Assembly (NCBI GenBank): GCA_963169105.1
Contig: OY720641.1
Coordinates: 80,613,496 to 80,677,495 of the forward strand
DNA length: 64,000 nucleotides
Direction of reading: 5' to 3'
From: Ceriagrion tenellum
Lineage: Eukaryota > Arthropoda > Insecta > Odonata > Coenagrionidae
Shown piece after piece: positions 60,591 through 64,000 of this stretch; the stretch's first letter is position 1, and every line of letters starts with the position of its first letter. The position numbers and the translations under genes are program-made. Below the pieces are notes generated by a model that ran no database searches, was not told the DNA's origin, and saw only the letters and a program-made list of their open reading frames with translations.

Positions 60591-63500
60591 CATTTGATTG
60601 AAATGGAGAAAATGTTGCGTACGCATGCGTAGCATTATGCTATAGGTCAATATGTTTTTATAATCTATATTCTCTTACCATGAATTATAAGATTAAATTA
60701 TATGATAAGTAAAATGGAAAAAGTTTGACAAATGCGTAAAATGATGCTATCTATCAATGCTTAAGGGTTGCTGCACAACCAATTAGTATAGACTTAAGAT
60801 ATACCAAAGGAGGGTCTCAACTTTCCACACATTTACATGTTAGTATTAAGGCTCATTTCATTTGTCAGGATACTTATGCCTAATTCCATCAATTAGTGTT
60901 CACTCATTATTCATAATTGATTGTTGTTCCCCGAATTGGTGAGTTCAGTCTCAATGCAAGACTATAGGAAGTAACCACAATCACAGATGTGACCAAGACC
61001 TTTGCTCAACCACATGTTTTTTACCTGACAATATTTTTCTGACCTGCATCTTGGTGTCTATAGAACATATTATTTCTACATGAAACAGCCTCCTTGTAAG
61101 GATTGTTTCAGCTGAGGCAATGGCTGCATATATAATACTCACCTTCCAGAACATAGAAGTGAGCTTTAAGACATCCAAAACACTTAACTGTTGCGTTCAG
61201 TCATGGATGGTAGGAATGCTATATGGTTAGTAATTTTTTTAAAGCCATTTCACAGTCTCCTCATAGTTGGCTCTCTCCCTCCATCCATGCCCTCATTCTA
61301 TGGATTATAACAACTATTTATACTCCTTTCTTAAAAGTACAGCGTCTTCCTTGTAATGATCAAGTGGGAAAAGCATTTCTATACGATGCTCTAGTTTATT
61401 AACGTGAGTTATCCGAACTTAAATAATCAAAGTACCAGTTTTCGATTCTAATATATAAACTTAAGCGTCAATTCCTCGAAAGAAAAATAACAAAGGCATT
61501 TCAATTTTGAATAGCGAACAGTACCGAAAATATTTTTGCAGACTAATTTACTTGTTATTGAGTGCAATAAAATAAACTATAATAAGTGGTATAATCATGA
61601 AATAATAAAATGTACACGGATATTATTAAGCATTGAATTATCTCCATCTCGTATATCATTAAGTGCATTATGAGAAAATGCAAAATTTTAGCATTTGATG
61701 TAGGAGTGTCACACTCGGATCTAGCGCCATGCTTTGATGATTGATTGCGAAGTTCACATTTCTCCTTTAGCCACGTTGCTGTTGGTTTGGTCTATGTTTA
61801 GGTATAAGGATGAATTTTGACTTGTGCATTTTCTCTCTCCTGTAAATTATGTTATTTCGCATAGACTCATTTGCATGGATGTGTAATTTTCAGTATAAAG
61901 TTGACTAGGCTACGAGAGCTCTGAGTGAATGATTATTCATTTACCGCGGTCTTTAGGATCACCTAACAATCGGAGGGGAGACAAGGTTATTCCATACCTT
62001 GCGGCTGAATTTCCTTATTACTTCATGGATATAAACAGCTGTGAAATAACTAACGGACAATGACAATATCTGGATATGAATTTAGGTCCCTCTTATCAGA
62101 AATTCATCTCTCTAAATGTCATTCTTCCTTTCATTGGTGTACATTTAGAACCTAAGCTGTAAATATACTATCATTGCTGCTATAGATTCATACGCCATCT
62201 CAATTAAAACTGCAGTTTTACTCGTAGTCTCATGTCCCGCATTTGAATGATGATAGATTGTCTTTTCATCCCAAACAAATCCAATATGATGGTCAGGTAG
62301 AGAGATAATTTACATCTGTGGCATCGTTTTATAATCACATGCAGATTCGTTTCTTTTGTCGCAGTAGTTAGTGTTTTGAAGTTAGTGTACGCTCTATACC
62401 GAAGTTATTCATGAAATGCATATTATTTCAAACTTTCACTAATTTTCCTGTAAATGGTTTGAGGAATGCTTATAAAAGAATGTTGTTTTGATGAGGCGTA
62501 GGGATTTCATTTATTTATTGAGAAATCAAATTTTATGAATAGACATCCGAGCCAATAATTTCAGTAGGTAACTATGGTTGGAACCTAAAGAGAACGTGAG
62601 TTGAGAGTTGATAATTGAGCTGTTTAATCAGCCAAATATTCAAAATTGCTTATTTTTGGAATTCCCTTAATCCAAATTGACGGTCATGACCCAGTTTTAA
62701 ATATATTTTGGGATTGCGCCAAATACACTAGTTTACCTCCCGTCTGAGTGCGGTGCCTATCCTTGCTGGAGCAGCCCAATTATTCGCTTCTCACGTGAAC
62801 CAGTTCGCATTAATTTGGCCGTTGGAGTAATATTTCATATAAACTCTACACAGTTCTAAGTTCATTATCATTTGTTTTATCTGCTCTATGTACCATTTAT
62901 AACATTTTGATTAGCAAAGATATAGATTTTAAGTTCTTCCCGATGACTGTTCCAAAATTTAAACGGTTTTACATGTATTTTCAATTGATATGTGTGTAAA
63001 TACTGCTTTTCATCCCTCGGCTAGTTGCTATCTCCCAAGAGTTTTCATTTTTCGTGGCTTCATTTAATTAAAATGTTTATGTCTATATCTATGTGCGTAT
63101 ATATCAGTAATGTGTCCGTAAATATTTATTGCATTTGAAAATTTAATAGAGCTTCGTCTTGAAAACAAAACTTGGTCTTTGTTCAAAATTTTCCATCTTG
63201 TTTTTAATTAGATAGAAAAAAGAGATTTTTAGAACTATACTTCAAAGACAGTGATTGTTGATATTTAAGGTACTTATAAATTTCCGTTTATTAATGAAGC
63301 GTAAAATGGAAATTTAACTCCGGAATACTGGGATCGAGAATAAAAACGGATTTTCTCGTAAAAGTAGGAATGCTCTATGTACAATTTACAATATTTTGAT
63401 TAGCACACATAGATAGGCTACATAGACAGTTAAGACACCCAAGTGCTCCCCTCTGTACCATTCACCGAATTGGCATGAAGGAAATTAGTTCCTAAATTCT

Positions 63501-64000
63501 ACTTTCTCCCCCCCCTACTCCCCCATGATTGGCATTTTCTGGTATTTTACGCTTGAGACTTGGCCTGCTTTTGATATAGGAATTTGCTTGCTATGCTCAT
63601 GCGATAATTTTAATGTTTTTGGCATACTTCTGAACCACCAATGGTGAACCCAAGGCTTGGTAGCCACTGGTGTAATGGAGTGCCTCGGCTTTCCTCTGTC
63701 TTATTTTTCCTTTTTTTCTTGTCTACATCCACGACGTACAGTGCCAGTTCACTCAAAGGTTCGTAGCATGGGATGCTTCAAAGCCAGGCACGTTTTCCTC
63801 TTCCCAGTTCAAGGAAAATAACCAGTGAAGTATACGGGTAAACCATTAGCAGGAAGTGTGCTATGTTGGAAATCGTGCTCACTGACAGTACACTCGGACA
63901 TCCATTCAACCACTAATTCTGACAGTTATATATGCTGAAAAGAAAATAGTGCGGCGCTTTTCAAGCATGTTGAGGTATAACTTTAAATTATAAATATAGC
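60591..64000. other. AT-rich stretch, no supported gene
   Basis: On the minus strand a good donor-like AAG|GTGAGT (near 61139) follows a short open frame, but no matching acceptor is evident. A 46-bp repeat pair is listed separately. Nothing else. Confidence 0.35.
62882..63416. repeat. Pair of 46-bp direct repeats, 489 bp apart
   Basis: TGCTCTATGTACCATTTATA... (62882-62927) and TGCTCTATGTACAATTTACA... (63371-63416) share the core ATTTTGATTAGCA and continue alike to ATAGAT. The flanks differ, so these are dispersed copies of a short repeat or the edges of an insertion. Confidence 0.65.

Noticed and set aside
60057..60650. 197-codon minus-strand open frame, longest in the window
   Set aside because: It lies on the pyrimidine-rich strand of a purine island where stops are rare. 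A second frame of 139 codons overlaps it, and the translation is serine/proline-rich low complexity.
61130..61200. Minus-strand exon ending in AAG|GTGAGT
   Set aside because: The donor is good but there is no polypyrimidine-tract acceptor upstream, and the 65-codon frame runs straight through the donor without a recognisable protein.
52560..62060. Shared phrase AAACAGCTGTG(G/A)AATAAC at 52.57 and 62.04 kb
   Set aside because: Similarity is only about 20 nt and then lost, too short to call a repeat family by eye.
1..64000. CRISPR arrays, prokaryotic operons, phage or integron structures
   Set aside because: No regular repeat-spacer pattern, no ribosome binding sites or tightly packed genes; LINE and SINE content shows a eukaryotic genome.

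Overview
The window reads as eukaryotic nuclear DNA, most likely from an arthropod (probably an insect) with a large, repeat-rich genome. It is AT-rich, has no operon-like gene packing and no long open frames, and carries decayed non-LTR retrotransposons, a tRNA-derived SINE, MITEs, solo-LTR-like blocks and tandem duplications. The organism call is inferred from TE style and composition; nothing in the window fixes a species. I find no protein-coding host gene I would defend. The longest open frames all lie on the pyrimidine-rich strand of purine/pyrimidine-skewed blocks, where stop codons are rare for compositional reasons. Intergenic DNA or the inside of a very long intron are both possible. 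The second is hinted at by a near-ideal recursive-splicing (ratchet) sequence at about 4.30 kb on the plus strand. Layout: 0-7 kb is AT-rich with a tRNA-like SINE head (0.53 kb), a G4-prone GC block (2.0 kb) and the ratchet site. At 7.1 kb is a MITE with piggyBac-type ends, followed by a 0.9 kb GC-rich block of unknown origin. At 9.7-10.6 kb is a diverged direct duplication followed by two foldback elements. At 13.1 kb is the 3' end of a non-LTR retrotransposon (family A). Between 14 and 29 kb, AT-rich DNA alternates with GC/purine-rich islands, one CpG-rich and promoter-like (16.3-16.9 kb), and includes a fragment of a second LINE family (B, minus strand, 21.9 kb). From 29 to 43 kb come a 68-bp tandem duplication, two solo-LTR-like blocks (30.5 and 42.8 kb), another family B fragment (31.4 kb), a perfect 18-bp inverted repeat (33.2 kb), a doubtful family A remnant (34.3 kb), a MITE with 30-bp TIRs (35.9 kb) and a 114-bp tandem duplication (38.6 kb). 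From 43 to 64 kb come a (TA)16 tract, a tRNA-derived SINE (46.2 kb), a tail-to-tail pair of LINE fragments (A then B, 47.9-49.2 kb), a Penelope-like duplicated repeat with an adjoining G-quadruplex motif (53.6-54.1 kb), more purine blocks and a dispersed 46-bp repeat pair (62.9 and 63.4 kb). Functionally there is no pathway here. The recognisable content is transposon debris, and the most interesting signals are the ratchet site, the related foldback/Penelope-like motif at 10.5 and 53.7 kb, and the purine-pyrimidine switch blocks.
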